A DNA stretch of 64,000 nt from the NCBI GenBank assembly GCA_016858145.1, contig JAEHOE010000088.1, positions 248,001 through 312,000 of the forward strand, in the 5' to 3' direction. Shown one piece after another: positions 1 through 12,519 of the stretch. Position 1 is the stretch's first letter; each line of letters opens with the position of its first letter. Position numbers and translations under genes: made by a program. Origin of the DNA: Edaphochlamys debaryana (Eukaryota; Chlorophyta; Chlorophyceae; Chlamydomonadales). A model generated the notes under the pieces. That model was not told the DNA's origin, made no database searches, and saw only the letters and a list, made by a program, of their open reading frames with translations.

Positions 1-3000
1 ACTTTGTACGGCGCGCTCACCCGTAGGACGAGCAAGATGACGTGGACGCAACCGCCCACGAGTTGCCGTAGCTGGTGTTCCTCCAGGCGCGGTACACTCC
101 GTCCATCCAGCTGGGGGGCGGGGGGGCGGCGGGGTGGCACAGAACTCGAGGGTGCACACCAATCAGCAAAGGATTCAGCTAACGAGCCGCTGTGTGGGGC
201 GGCGCCGCGTTCGCCACACGGGCGCATGTGTGCCGTACAGCGTGCCGCACGCGCCGTACCTCTTGGAGCTGTAGCAGGAGGCGAAGGGGTCCGCCGCGGG
301 GGGCGGCGGGGAGGACGCGCCGCCCTTGAGGAAGGGGGTGTAGAGGCGGTAGGCGTAGTTGCGCACCCCGGCCAGGTTGACCCCGCGCTGCAAGGTGGAC
401 GTCACGGACGGCGTAAGGCAATACCCGGTACGGGGTGTGCTGTGGCGTCAAGGCCAGGGCATGGTAGGACGGTCCATCCACCGGCCAGGCTGATGGCACG
501 CTACGAGTAGGGTGGAGCGAGAGCCCGGGGGCCGAGTGAAGGCGGCGGGGTTCCCGCGCCCACCCAGGCCTGTCTCGCCACGGGGCCCCACCACGCGGCC
601 AGGCCCGCACCCGGCCCAGCCGGGCCCGGCCCGGCCCGGCCCTGCGCTTGAGGGGGCGGGGCCATCGGAGCCACTCCAGCACGCACCTTGATGCGGACGT
701 AGCCGGGGAAGGACGGGTCGCCCCAGTTGGCGCCCCACGAGTTGCGGACCAGCCAGTACGGCACGCTCTTGCCGCTGACGGTGGCGGTGCCGTACCCCAC
801 GATGGTGATGATGTGCTGTGGTGTACGACAAGGGACACGGCCATGCAGCAAGACAAGGGCTGGTCAGGCTAGGGGCGGAGGTTGAGAGAGCCCCAGCTTC
901 GCCGTGGCCTCGTCTCCATCCGCCGCATCGTCCCCCGCGACATACACGCGGTACGGCCATGTCTATGGGTGCTATGTTCCCCCGCTTCGGCCGCTTGCCA
1001 ACTGCCCACTCAACCATTGACTCTCAAGACGTTAGCCTAACCACCCCTCACCCCATTGTTGCCGGGAGGGCAGTCCGCGTCCAGGATGCCCCCCTTGTAC
1101 GCCATGAAGGAAGGGCAGACGTCAATGCGGATGATCATGGCCTTCGCGCCGCGCTCGCACATCTCCTGCAGTAGGGAGGGTGGGGGGCCGGGGGTAACAC
1201 GTTTGTGTTTGGGCAAGCACGGCGCGCGGCCGCAACCTGGGGACCTTGCCGGGGACCAGCCCTCTTCGTCCTAGCAACTTGACATATGGTCATATACGTT
1301 TATGGTTGTTATCCCTACGGCACCCTTCGCACACCGCTCCAAATCACGCGTCTGGCCGAGCCAGGCGAAGGGATATAAGTCGGATCCAGTCCAGATTCAA
1401 ATCGGAGCCGTCCAGGATCTCGATCGGATCCGATCTGGATCCGCACCTCTAGCATCGTGTTCTCGTTCTGGGCCAGGCGCAGGAAGTCGGGGATGTAGTA
1501 GCGCGGCTTGTTGACCTGGAGGGATGGGGGTGGGGCGGGGAGGCGGACAGCCAGAGTGGACAAGAGGCGGTCGGAGGCACGGAGGAGGGGCACCGAGGAG
1601 GGGCAGGGGGCTGCAAAGGGCGAGTAAGGGTCTCGTCTGGAGGTGTTGCTGCGCACGCTGGCTAGCTGGCAGGGGCCCACCTTGAGGCCTGAGCGACAGG
1701 TCTTGCGGATGGGCTGGGTGCTGTTCCAGCGGCCCTCCTCGTAGGGGTAGTCGGTCTCAAGCAGCAGCCCTACGTCAACACGCAAGAGATAAGTTCAAGT
1801 ATAGGTTGATAGGAGAGAGTGAGAGTTTGAAGGGATGGCAGTGGAGGACCGAAACTAGGGAGGCGGGGTGGGGTCCCAGCCCCGGAACTCCGAAAGCTTG
1901 GAACCACCCGCCCCACGCCCCGGTCTGTTGGCCCCACCGTCCGACTTGATGTACTCGAGCGCAACCGCCGCGGAGCCGCCGTTGCAGCCCTTGTTGACGG
2001 AGGCTGAGGACGGCGGAGCGGTTTGGGGTTTAGGTTGAGGCAGCAGCAGGGCAGAGAAAAAAGCTTAAGCGGGGAGCCGCAAGCCTCGTGCCTTGTGCAC
2101 AAGTGTCGAGCCACGATGCAATGGCCTGCCGTACGTACAACTAATCACATGTTTCCCAGCATGCCGTACAATCAATCTCACATGGGTAGTTCTCGCTGGT
2201 GACGGCGCAGTCCACGAGCTGCTGCTTGCTGAGGTAGGGGGGCTGGGTGGTTGTGTGAAAGGGCGGGGGACGAATGAAGGGGGAGCACAGCAAAAAGAAT
2301 GAGATGGAGGAGGTGAGGGAGGGCGCCCGTCCTTCGGAGTGCACTGACACCCAACCCCGCCCCTCCTGTCGGCGCCCCACCTGTCCAGCGCCGGAGAAGG
2401 CCTGCGCCTGCCATAACCCCTGTCAAAACACACGAAACCCGCCGACACCCTCCACCACCCCCGCCCACCGCTCCCACCTGTCCAGCGCCGGAGAAGGCCT
2501 GCGCCTGCACCGCTGCCGCCGTGGCGAAGGTCCAGCAGGATCCGCACTGCGAGCCGGGAATCAAGGGGCAACGCACGGACACACAGTTTGCGCACACAGT
2601 ATGCAGATTTGACATGAAGGACACAGCGTGCTCGATAGAGGCGGGGCGGAAGGTCCAGCAGGAGCCGCACTGGGAGAGGAAGGGAGGGATGGAGGAGTAA
2701 AATGGGAAGTGGAGGAAATCCGTGTAAAACCACAAGGCCGCGAGCTCTCCCCTTTGCAGCACAAGATTCTTCTTGCGGGCGCCCCGCGAACCAAGCAAGC
2801 CTCTGAGCGAACCCGTGCGCTCTGCCGCTGCACTGCCCCACTCACCGACCCCTGCTGCTCGGCGGGGAGCAGCGCGGCCCGGTTGTCCATCGTGGCTAGG
2901 GCGCAGGTGCCCTGGCCCCCGGGGGTGGCGGCGCCAAAGGGCTCCAGCACGGGGGCGTTGGGCTCCGTGGGGGGCGCGCCATAGGGCGAGTTGGTGGGGG

Positions 3001-4700
3001 AGGTCTGCAGGGAGCGGCGCTCGGCGCCGGGCCCTGAGAGCACGTCGCCGTCCAGCCAACCCGTAAGGCCCATCTGCGTGTGCGGAGCGTGGTGGGGGGG
3101 AGGGGTGCGTGGGGGGAGGGGGGGAAATGGTGAGGAGGGCGTGCATACGGCAGGGGGCGTGGGTGGGGTGGGGTGGGAGGCGGCATGCCCCCTCGCGTGC
3201 ATGGTTACCAGGGCAAGACGTGGACATCCGCTCGGTCGTAACCCTAGGGCCTGGGCTGCCCAGCCTGTGGCCGCCAAAGCCCCGTCACACCAACCGCATA
3301 GAGCGTGTCCGGGTCGCTGTTGTGCTTGATGCCCGTCTCAATGACCTCCAGGAAACGGACGTAAACTAGCTTGCCCTTTTGGAGGGTGGGGGCAGGTGAG
3401 GGCAGGGGGGGGCAGGGGGGGCAGGGGGGGGGCAGTCAGGGAAGGCGGGGCGCACAAGCCGCCTAGCCGCGTCAGCTAGTGGACAGACCTGGCACACAAA
3501 ATGTACGGCACACGCACGAAGGCAACTCCCAGTATGAGCACGCACGCACCAGCTCCGAGTCTGCTGCGTAGCTCTTCTTGTTGTCCTTGAGCCACTTGGC
3601 GAAGGCGGCCAGGGGGTCGGCCTGCGTGTGCAAGGCGGCGGGGCGGGGGTGGGGGCAGCGGTACCGTACCCAGTTGCTGGGGGCTCAGATTGCGGTAAGG
3701 GCACCATTTTTATTCCCTGTGCCACCCACCTTGGCCTTCTTCAGCTCCTTGAGTGCGCGGGCCTTGGCCTCGTCGATGCTGAGGTACTTGGAGGGGTCGT
3801 CGGGGCCCAGGTTGTCGCCGCCCTCCGAGGAGGCAGAGCGGGTGGCGGCCGGGGCCTTGCACGTGCCATAGCCCACCTGGTCGCTGGCCACCTGACCGCC
3901 GTAGCAATCTGTACGGCAGTCACGCACACGTGGACAGGGGCTCATGGTAAAAGGGTCCTCATGTTGTACTTGCGCGATGTGCGCCTGGGCACTGGGGATA
4001 GGCCCCAGGGTGTCGAAGTCACACATGGGGTACGATAACGGGGCGCAGAGCGGACTTGTCCGTGCGCTGTCAGCTTAAGCGCCATGTCATGTTTTTGCTT
4101 TTAGGCCGAGCGCGCAGCCACGTGCTGTAATTGCTCAGGCACCCGGGGCTAAGTGCCGGGTGCAGTTGGCGGAGGGGAGACGCTCGCTGGGTGGCCACGG
4201 GTTTACGCCCGTGCGCCGAGGCCCGCACCCAAGCACTTACTCAGCTGCGGTGCGTCGTCGTCGTCAAGACCAGCAGCGCTACGCGCCTCCAGGTCGTTGA
4301 GGTTGACGACGAACTCTTCAGAATCCGCCGCGCCATGTCCATTCTGGCTGTCATCGACGCGGGCCGACGCTGAGCCAGCAGCGTTCCTGGGCTCCACCTA
4401 CACACAGCAGCACGAATTGGCAACCGGAATGCGCAGCGCGCGGATGGAAACCCCGAGTAAAACGACCGCGGCCGACACGCACGCCAAAGTGCGTACGCGC
4501 GGGGGGCTGAGGCAGGATGTCGCGCATCGGGACCGTGTGATCTTGCAGGTGGTATGACATAATGCAGGCGGCCCCAAGGCGCGCGTAACGCGGGGGTAAG
4601 AGCGCGCATGCGCATTGCGCGTTCTCACCGCGGGCTTCGCGCCGACTCCACAAGCAAGCACAAGTACTCCCAGGAATAGTAGGAGCACCCGGCACTGCAT
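1..4700 (-). CDS. Papain-like (C1A) cysteine peptidase CP1, 3' end outside window
   Basis: Secreted or vacuolar cysteine endopeptidase. Exons (high to low): 4700-4629, 4397-4241, 3908-3730, 3621-3550, 3375-3295, 3073-2846, 2546-2478, 2242-2182, 2003-1938, 1769-1681, 1515-1447, 1165-1052, 815-687, 387-260, 110-21; all phases agree and the last exon ends at a GTGAGC donor, so the gene runs off the window after about 534 residues. Start is the first in-frame ATG, followed by a signal peptide (about 22 residues). Then come an acidic, Cys-containing pre-region, an I29-like propeptide (residues about 137-200) and the catalytic domain: Gln261, Cys267 (QGSCGSCW), GCNGG, His420 (HIITIVGYG), Asn444 (NSWGANWG). 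Compared with CP2 and CP3 it has two extra introns (2243-2477 and 1516-1680). Activity is inferred from intact catalytic residues; substrate unknown. Confidence 0.88.
2381..2669 (-). repeat. Partial copies of CP1 exon 7 flanking the real exon
   Basis: The real exon is 2546-2478. In transcript order, a degenerate copy of its 5' end (acceptor CCCAG plus codons for CGSCWTF) lies upstream with its first base at 2669. A 31-base exact copy of its 3' end with a GT donor lies downstream at 2411-2381. The stretch 2669-2547 is 123 bases and open in the gene's frame. Confidence 0.85.
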
Positions 4701-5829
4701 GCTGAGTCCCAGCGCCACACGGTGTGAACTTGCCCTCACCACGGGCGGAAGAGTCTGTGCTGCGAGTTAACCTAAGCTCGACTTGGGTGTATTACAGGTG
4801 TACGCGTAGCTATGCTAATTTCTGTTGAGGCGGCCCTCCGGTTTCCGCATGACGTCGGTCCGTTTGCACGGGCGGCGGGCTGGCGCCGACTCGACTCCCG
4901 ACTGCCCGACGTCGCACGGATGGAACCCGCACGCATCACTGAGTGCGCGTCACACGCCTCTATTGATGTTCTGAAGTGAAGGCAGGGGGGCAGGCGGAAT
5001 GCTGGCAGGCCGGTCTCGGCGTGCCTTGCTCTTCCTGTAAATCAAACATCGGACTCGTGCCCGGACGGCTCGGCGGCTTGCTCGGTCGCCTCGCCCGCCC
5101 TCGGTCGCGTCCCTCTGCCCGCCTGCATCGCTCTGCGACACCAGAGAGGGACCCGCAGCAGCCTTGAACCCCGCGGGGTGCCCCCGGTTCCCCGTAAGGA
5201 AGCAGACACGCAGGGACATGCGGCTTTCCTCCCTTCCCCCCATCCTTCAGATGGGGCTTCCAATCGCCTAGGGCAGACGGGTGGACCGGCACCGTACAGC
5301 TCGTCTGCCCTGTTACAGCCAGACCCGGACAGCTGCACAATGCCTGGCCCTGCGACATTGCTCCATCTGCCCGTGTATGCGAAGGCCCGAGCAGTGTGTC
5401 TCCCCCTACGTCTACCCTATGTCTACAAGGGCCACCCAAGCAAGCAAACTCCGTCAAGGCCCTGACCCCTGGGAGTCCCCAAGTTCCACAGCTGGGGCCT
5501 CAGCTGTCTCTGTACCATAGCATTTGCAATTGCCCCGTATGTACCGGTGCCCCCTTACGTCCGTCCGTCCCTTTTGCCGCTGCCACGCAGGGCCCTGGGC
5601 CGCCTGTGCCCCGGCAGCGATCCGAGCGCTCAGTCCGCCGCTGCGCTCACGGCGTCCGCCCCCCTCGCAGCTGCCGCCTTGTACCCACCAAGGACTGCCG
5701 CGGGGCGGTTTTGCTCCTACAGCGGATTGGCCGCGGACTGCACTGCCACGCCTCTCGCCGCCGCCCCGTTGCTGTCCGCCCCCGTGCATGGGTGCCGCGG
5801 GCCGGCCCTGCCCCTGACCGCCCGCCTCC
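4701..5829. other. Intergenic: CP1 upstream region and hydrolase 3' flank
   Basis: About 1.1 kb with no supportable gene. It must contain the CP1 promoter and 5' UTR (minus strand, right of 4700) and the 3' UTR of the hydrolase (left of 5830). Open frames here lack homology or codon structure. No clear repeat seen. Confidence 0.6.
5313..5317 (-). terminator. Possible TGTAA polyadenylation signal of the hydrolase gene
   Basis: TGTAA on the minus strand, about 510 bases after the hydrolase stop. TGTAA is the usual poly(A) signal in Chlamydomonas and relatives, but a 5-base match is expected often by chance. Confidence 0.3.
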
Positions 5830-8800
5830 TCACGCCGCCGCACCCTTGCCGTCGGCTTTGCGGCTGCCGCGCGGCGGCTGCTTGGTCTGGCCCGGCAGCG
5901 GGTTGGCGGCCATCCACTCCCCCAGGATGCGGGACAGCTCCTGGGGCTGCTCGGCCTGCAGAGGGGAGGGAGGGAGTTGGGCAGTTTGTGGCGGCCCGGG
6001 GAGTGCTGGTGGTTGGTGGTTGGTGGTTGGCAGATGATGGATAAGGCAACGGCTCTGTAGAGGCGTTGGGCAACGTCGAGGGCACACTGCGTTGCCGTAC
6101 ATGATGCCGTACCTGGATCCAGTGGGAGCAGCGCTGCAGGATGTGCACCTCGGCCTTGGGGGCAACCTGGGGTGGGGGTGGTGGCGGCGGCAAGGTCAGG
6201 TGCACCCCCTTTGCCTCCCTCTCAAGCCGTGTCCCTTCCCTCCACCGGGTCACATCACTCTTCAGCCGCTGCATCCCCATCCGCCATCCTGCGTGTGCCG
6301 CCTACAGTATGCATGCGTGAGAGCTAATCTGCCTATGAAAGCATAGAGCCATCCTGCGTATGTCGCGGAAGGCTCTCAAGCACTCATGGGCAGGGCACGC
6401 GGGATGGCTCTAAACGTTTCAGGCGCGACGCGATGAGCGATTAGCAGTTTCCCCCGCCCACCCGCCAGCACACGCGTCAAGCCCTGGCCCTCCAACTTCC
6501 ACCCGGGCCCACCCAGGCCCCACCCGGGCCCGCCCAGGCCCACCTCGTTGGTCCCGATCAGATTGGTTGTGTCCAGTGCGTGGTCCTCCTGGCCCCACAC
6601 CACGCACACCGGGATGTCCAGCCGCCGCCTCAGGCCGCGCTCCACCTGCGGTTGGGGGATGTGGGTTTCGAGTTTCATTTGTGTTGGTTGTAATCCTCGT
6701 GAACTTCTGGAGGAAAGGCCTGGAAAGGCTTGGCATTACGTGCCAGGCGACAAGGGTTTCGCTCCACCTGCGGGTGCGCAGACCGTCACAGCCCCAAGTC
6801 GCCCCATACCCTTCAGGCGGCACGCACAGCACGTAACATACGCCCTCCTTTCCCCCCACTTTACCCCCTGTCCCCCGCACCTCCGGGTGGAACGGCAGGA
6901 TTCCTGAGTCGCTCCGCAGCAGGGCCCGGTAGTAGTTGAGCTGCGCCGTGGCGGCCCCGGGCAGCTGCATGGCGGCCTTGTAGACCTCCACTGCGAGGGG
7001 GAAATGCAGGGAAGAGGAGGGATGGGCCAGGATTGTTTTGCCAAGCGTGCTACAGTGCCCGCAGCCCCGCTTCTACCATGTATGCCATGGCCTCGCTCGG
7101 AAGGCAGGCCCCACCCCACCCTACCCCAACCTGACCCTGGACCGCAGTCCCCCGGTCCCCAACCCCCCGGCCCCACCGTCGGCCGGGCTGGCTGCGTTGG
7201 GGTTGATGGGGCTGCTGGGGCCTTTGGACAGCCATATGGCGGACAGGAGGTCGCAGTCGGTCTGTGTGTGTGGGGGGACGGGGTTGGGGGGGCAAGGGGC
7301 GGGGGGGCAAGGGGCGGGGGGGAGGCGAGGAGTGTTGGGCATGGGGGGGTGGGGGGTGGCGGACAGGAGGTCGCAATCGGTCTGGGGGGGACGGGGTTGG
7401 GGGGGAAAGCGGGGATGGGTACAAGTTTTGGGCACGGGGGTGGGTTATGGCAGACAGCAAGTCCCAGTCGGTCTGGGGGATAAGGGGGGGGGGCAGCACG
7501 GGGGTTGGGACGATAGTGGTGCATCGGGCGTAGCTGAGCCCGCCCTGCCCTAACTTTTTCTCCCGCGACACACACACACACCCACCCAGCACTCTCACCT
7601 GCGTGAGGAGCAGCTCCGCAAAGACCGGCATCTGCGGGGGGTGGGAGGGGTGAAGCCACGGGCATTTGTCAGGGTGGGCGGGTGGGTGGGTGGGCCACCC
7701 TGTGCCCCTTCCCCCCCACCCAGCTGAAACATGACACACGACACCCCTGCGAGCCAGCAAACCCCCGCGGCGCACCAGCGCCAGCGCCTGTGCCCCTGTA
7801 GCACCCAGCGCCCGTGCCCCTACCCCCACACCTGGAAGATCAGGAAGTATACGACACGAAGCACACGCCGCAGCTAGCGCCCGTGCCCCTGCACCCACCT
7901 GGAACATCACGAAGTAGGCCGACTTTGCCATCTGCTCGCGAGTGAGGTTCTTCTTATACAGCAGCCAGTGCGGGCCTGTGGGGGTGGGTGGGCGAATGGG
8001 TTCGGTCCCGCGCATCAACAAACTGCCCCCGCCGCCATTGCCTCCTGCCCTCACCCGCCAGCACGGCCAGGCGGTCCACCAGCCCCGGGTAGCGGCCCGC
8101 CACCACCCAGGCGATGGCGCCGCCCCTGGGGGGGGGGGGTAGGGGAGTCAGTCAGGGCCGTTGGCGTGGTCACATGGGGAGATGGGGCAAGGTAACGTAC
8201 GGTCACCCAGGCCAGGGCAACAGCGGTCTAGTTAGATCCGCGTGAGTTCCTCCGTGTGATCTCCCCGTCCCCACCCTCTTCTTGTCTTCCCCTCGTGGGC
8301 CACCCCTCGCTTTCTCTCTCCATCTTCACCCTTTCCTTCCCGTCTTCAGCTCCGCTACCCACCTCCTTTTCCCCCCTCCCCCCCTCCCCCACCAGTCGTG
8401 CGCCACCAGGGTGCAGGAGCTGCGCCCCAGCGCCCGCACCGCCGCCGCCACGTCAGCGCTCAGCTTGTCCAGCGTGTAGGAGGACACGCCCTGAGAGGGG
8501 GGAAGGAGGGAGGGAGGAGAGGGGAGCGGATGCGTGTCAGGGGTACGCCTCCCTCTGCCCTGCCCCTCTGCACTGCCTCTCCCCCCATAGACGCAAACCC
8601 CTCCTCCTCACCTGCGGCTTGCTGGACCAACCGAAGCCCCGCATGTCCAGTGCGACCACCTCGTACTCCCCCGTGGCGCCGTACTCGGCCATCACGTGAC
8701 GCCAGCTGCCGTACGATACGACGATGTCAGGGGCACGGGATGGGGATGCCGAGGTGAGCACAACCTGACCCAAGCTTTAGGGAACCCGTTCACCAGTACA

Positions 8801-10390
8801 AGCTCTCTGGGATGGGGCTTCCCCACCCTCCCGCCCCCACCTGTACCAGCACTCCGGGCCGTCCGGGGGACCTTTCCTCAGCTCTTCCAGACAGGCAGTG
8901 CCCCGTCCACCCACCCCCGGCCCCGCCCCCACCTGTACCAGCACTCCGGGAAGCCGTGCAGCAGCAGCAGCAGCGGCTTGCCGGGGCGGCGGCCCATGCT
9001 GGCGGCGTGGAGCCTGGGGGGGGGGGGAGGGCGGTGAAAGGGCATGGGAGGCAGGTGCGGAAGGGGTTGAGGGGTATCTTCTTCGAGCGACAGACGACGG
9101 GGGCAAGGGGCGTGACGGAGATTGGGGCGGGGCTACCGGCCGTTACTGCAGATCCATGCGAGGCCAGGACCCTTGGGGCGGCGCCTTGGCGGTCGACCCT
9201 GCCCCGCTCCCGGCACCTCGCAACCCCAGCACGTGCTCGCCCTTGCCCCTGTGTTCCCCCCCTCCCCCCTCCCCACCTGACGCCTCCCCCCACGTCCAGC
9301 TGCATGTGCGACAGCCCCTCCAGGCCGTGCAGGTCGGGGGGCAGGGACACCTCCTCGGCCTTGCGGGGACGGGGCCGGGTGGCGAAGAACTCGCGGGGCC
9401 TGAGGCGGGTGCGTGGGAATGGGCGAGGGGTGGGGGCAGGCGGGGGGAGGTTGGGTGGGGCAGGGGGTGTCTGGGTGGGGCAGGGGCATGGGGGAGCGGG
9501 GGGGACTGAGCGGGGAGTCCGCAAGCGGGGGCGGCCTGCTGCCCCCTCCTTCCTCAGCCCAGCGTCCCAACGCAAATCCCGGTCAGCCCTGCCTTTGCCC
9601 GCCCTCCCGAAAGCGTCGGGTCGCGTCTTGCCTCGTTCCCGGTTCCTTCCGAGCTCACAACCAACCAACTGGGCTCCACTACCCGCTCCAAGACAAGCGG
9701 CGTGGCCGAGCCCCCACAAGCTCCCCCCCCTCCTCCGGCGTGGTCCCCAACCACCGGATCTCACTTCTTGATCAGCTGCCGTACGAGGATCAGCAGCAGG
9801 GAGGGCCAGATCACTAGCGCGGCGGCGGCGTACAGGATGAGGCTCTTCCAGCCGCTGACGGTGTTGACGTCCTGTGTACGGCAGGGCGCAGAGGCGGGTG
9901 ACGGTGGTGGCTGGAAGGGCCTTCCCCTCACGGTGGTGTCCCCTCACAAGGACCGTAGCCGGCCCAAGCACAGGACAGGGTCTGGTATGGGCCCCCAAGC
10001 CATGTTGGTGGCTGTAATGGCCTTCCCCCCACGGTGGTTTCCCAGGGCACAGGTAGGCACACACGGACCGGGCCCTAGCGCTGGTGCGAGACGTGTATCC
10101 AAGGAACACAAGCCTTTACTATTCCTGCCGTCAGGGGAACTCCCGCCCCGCGCCTAGCCGCCTAGCGCTTGCTGCGCCAGGCCAGAGCGATGCAGGGCCG
10201 AGCCCGCGCGGCAGCGCATCCTGCGTGGGGCACACTGTAACGCTCGCGAGGGACGTCGCTGGGCCCAGGTGCTCACGTCGAGGAAGGTGACGCGGTTGTA
10301 GGGCTCGGCCTCGCGGCCGTTCTCCGCCCCCGACTGTGGCGTGGAGGCTGCTGCCTCTGCGGGCGAGGCAGGCTCCTTCGTGGCTGCCAT
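5830..10390 (-). CDS. Membrane-anchored epoxide-hydrolase-like alpha/beta hydrolase
   Basis: Probable epoxide hydrolase of the EPHX3/EPHX4 type, 424 residues in 14 exons: 10390-10277, 9871-9765, 9399-9277, 9013-8933, 8705-8612, 8490-8393, 8125-8055, 7975-7899, 7631-7599, 7261-7177, 6990-6881, 6645-6544, 6166-6113, 5955-5830. One transmembrane segment (residues about 49-68) follows a short Ala/Glu-rich N-terminus. Oxyanion motif HGFPE at 134-138, nucleophile Asp205 (HDWGG), cap-domain Tyr in NYYR (about 314-315), acid Asp352 (WGQEDHAL), and catalytic His380 (SHW). The nucleophile is Asp rather than Ser, which fits epoxide hydrolase or dehalogenase chemistry and not an esterase. Exon 10 (7261-7177) was placed by phase and by family similarity of its encoded segment. 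The gene diverges from ROMO1. Substrate unknown. Confidence 0.88.
7231..7475 (-). repeat. Three copies of the 5' end of hydrolase exon 10
   Basis: The acceptor and first 24-30 bases of exon 10 (encoding TDCDLLSA) recur upstream in transcript order at about 7381-7357 and 7472-7446, each preceded by a C-rich tract ending in AG. Only the 7261 copy continues into coding sequence of the right phase. Confidence 0.75.
8831..8858 (-). repeat. Echo of hydrolase exon 4 3' end with its donor
   Basis: A 28-base block matching the last 18 bases of exon 4 plus the first bases of its intron (real junction at 8933/8932) is repeated about 92 bases into the intron. Confidence 0.8.
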
Positions 10391-10814
10391 TCGTCCTTGG
10401 CGGGATCGAGGACGGATGCCGACAAGACGCTGGCAGCCCAATGCAGGGTGGGAGGTGTGCGTGTGGGCGTAACTGTGTGGGCGTGTAAGGGAGCTTGCGG
10501 CACGACGCGTTGCGAGCGGGGCGATCATGTCCGGGACAACCTCGGGCGCATGTCGGGGCTATTGGGGATGAGCAACTGTAACAGTGAAGTATTCCACTCG
10601 CTAATGGGCAGTGCCAGTGCATCTGCACACCTCGTGCCCAACGACGCTCGCCAGCACGACCGCGGAACCAGTCCACGCTTCACGTAGAGCCGACACCTAC
10701 CTGCTCGCAGGCAACCTGAGCTCATTTGCTTTAGACCGCGCTAGGTGCTGGGTCCCTTGGCGTCAGTGCCGTCGCAAAGCATCCCTACCATCTCCGGGAG
10801 CCTGAGCTGCAGCC
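10391..10814. promoter_or_regulatory. Divergent upstream region shared by hydrolase and ROMO1
   Basis: 424 bases between two start codons pointing away from each other, so it must hold both 5' UTRs and promoters. No TATA element or known operator could be assigned. Confidence 0.5.
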
Positions 10815-11994
10815 ATGTCCGATAGCCCGTGCCTCCGGCAGATCGCCATGAACTTTGGCGTTGGAGCCACTCTGGGAGCATCTGTGGGTAAGAGAGCTGG
10901 TTGGAGCCATCAATCACGGCGACCTCGCGTGACTCGCTGTGCCTGTTGCCGCTCACGTTGAGCAGGCGCGGTTTACGGCACCTTCGACGCAATTCGGTTC
11001 AAGGTGAGGCGTCTGCCCCGCGGCGGGGGGGTGGAGGGTTTGGGTCCCGGCAGGCTGGCGGCCTCCCACGAGGGGTCTAGACGGAGGCCAGCGTGTGGGG
11101 TCCGGCCGAGGTGCTTGTTGCCAACCCATGTCGCGAAGCTCGGAGTTCTAGCGTGGCGCGTAGGTTTGCAGCGGCCTCGCCCGCTGCTGGCGGCATACGG
11201 TAACTCACACAGCGGGAACAACAGCGTTCCAGGCTCCAATTGGGGAGGCAAGCGTCCCTTGGTGGCGGGCCCACGTACTTGGAATGGGGGTTGACGGTTG
11301 AGTCCATGGGTATGCCACTTGAGAGGCAAGGGCTGCTGGGGAGGTCCGCGTTGACCTCATTGGGGGTCAAGGGGGCGTCATAGGGTGTTCCTGACATTCG
11401 CTACAGGCGGCGGTGTTCTACCCATGCAAGGTCCGGGTGCTCGAAGCGTCTGGCTGCGTAAACGTCTACCGTTGAGGCCTGCTGGAAATAGAAGGCCACG
11501 CGGCCTGGAGAGGGGCCTACCGGGTGGCGTGTAGGGGCGAGGGGCTGAGGAGGGAGCATGAGGGGGGGCGCAACCCGCGCGGGGGCTTACGTCTGCAAGT
11601 TCACTAGTGCCTCCGTGCCCCCCAGATTCCCGGCCTGTACAAGATTCGCCACATCGGCAAGACTACCCTTAGCACGGGAGCGGTAAGATTGGGTTTGGGG
11701 CCAGGAGACGCTTGGGTGGCAAGAGCCAGGCACGGCATTGGCAATGTGAGCCGGCTCCGAGGTTGATCGATATGGCGGGGCGGTGTGCCATATAATTTCT
11801 CAGCGGGCTGCCGTTCTGCGCGGTGTTCCGCACCCAGGACATTCCCCGCTGAGGACCACGAATGGCGCTTTCGGAGGCAGGAACCAATATGGTCAAGAGC
11901 TGGGGCCCCTGGTCAAAGAGCCTTTTGTGCCCCCTCGCAGGTCTTCGGCACCTTCCTCGCAGCAGGAGCACTGCTGCACTGCGGGAAACACTAG
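10815..11994 (+). CDS. ROMO1: ROMO1/Mgr2-family mitochondrial inner membrane protein
   Basis: A 73-residue protein in four exons: 10815-10887, 10966-11003, 11626-11682, 11941-11994. It has the two glycine-rich hydrophobic hairpin helices of the family: one around FGVGATLGASVGAVYGTF and a second around STGAVFGTFLAAGALLHC, joined by a basic loop with KIRHIGKT. Length and the IGKT...GTF pattern match animal ROMO1 and yeast Mgr2. In other eukaryotes these proteins sit in the mitochondrial inner membrane and gate lateral release at the TIM23 translocase; animal ROMO1 is also linked to reactive oxygen signalling. The localisation here is inferred from the family. Splice phases agree throughout, with GTAAGA, GTGAGG and GTAAGA donors. 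Confidence 0.88.
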
Positions 11995-12519
11995 CGTTGC
12001 TGCAGCGCTGGTCCGGCGCAAGCGTCCGGAGAGAGTCAGGAGAGTGGGAACGGGGGGATGTCGCAGGATGGGAGGAGGCGCGTGTTTCAAGGCAGGTTGC
12101 GCGCACTGGAGTGGGAGCCGGGGGCGGTAATGTGGCCCTCATATTGTGGCCCTCATTTGATGGGACTTAGTACTTGCGAGTATAGCGCGTGACAAGTCTC
12201 CCACGTGCAGTGGGTTGCACAGGGACACTGCACTGCGACAAGTGGGGCGGCAGTCGGGTATGGCACGCGACGCTGGACACGTCGTACGGACGTGGGTGCA
12301 GAGGACTTTAATGTTCGGTTGTTTCCCGAGTACATTGTGTCTTCTTACGCAGCTGAGACAGGCCAAGCGTAGTCAGCCAGCGGCAACACAGCCGAACACC
12401 AGCGACACATCCCTCTCGCTTTCAGCACGCAGGTGCACGTCACCCAATCAGATCAGTGCACACAGAGCCTGTTTGCGAGGCGCGGACGGCTGTAGGGCCG
12501 GTGTTCTAGAAGAAGAAGG
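11995..12519. other. Intergenic between ROMO1 and the WW-domain gene
   Basis: 525 bases; contains the ROMO1 3' UTR and the WW gene's upstream region. Both genes are on the plus strand. No TGTAA signal found, and nothing else recognised. Confidence 0.5.

Noticed and set aside
2478..2669. Two CGSCW-coding blocks read as two peptidase genes or a fusion
   Set aside because: Exon phases and comparison with CP2/CP3 show one gene; the upstream block is a truncated copy of the exon 7 start.
4953..5829. Plus-strand open frames between CP1 and the hydrolase
   Set aside because: No recognisable domain or codon signature; the region is explained by the UTRs of flanking genes.
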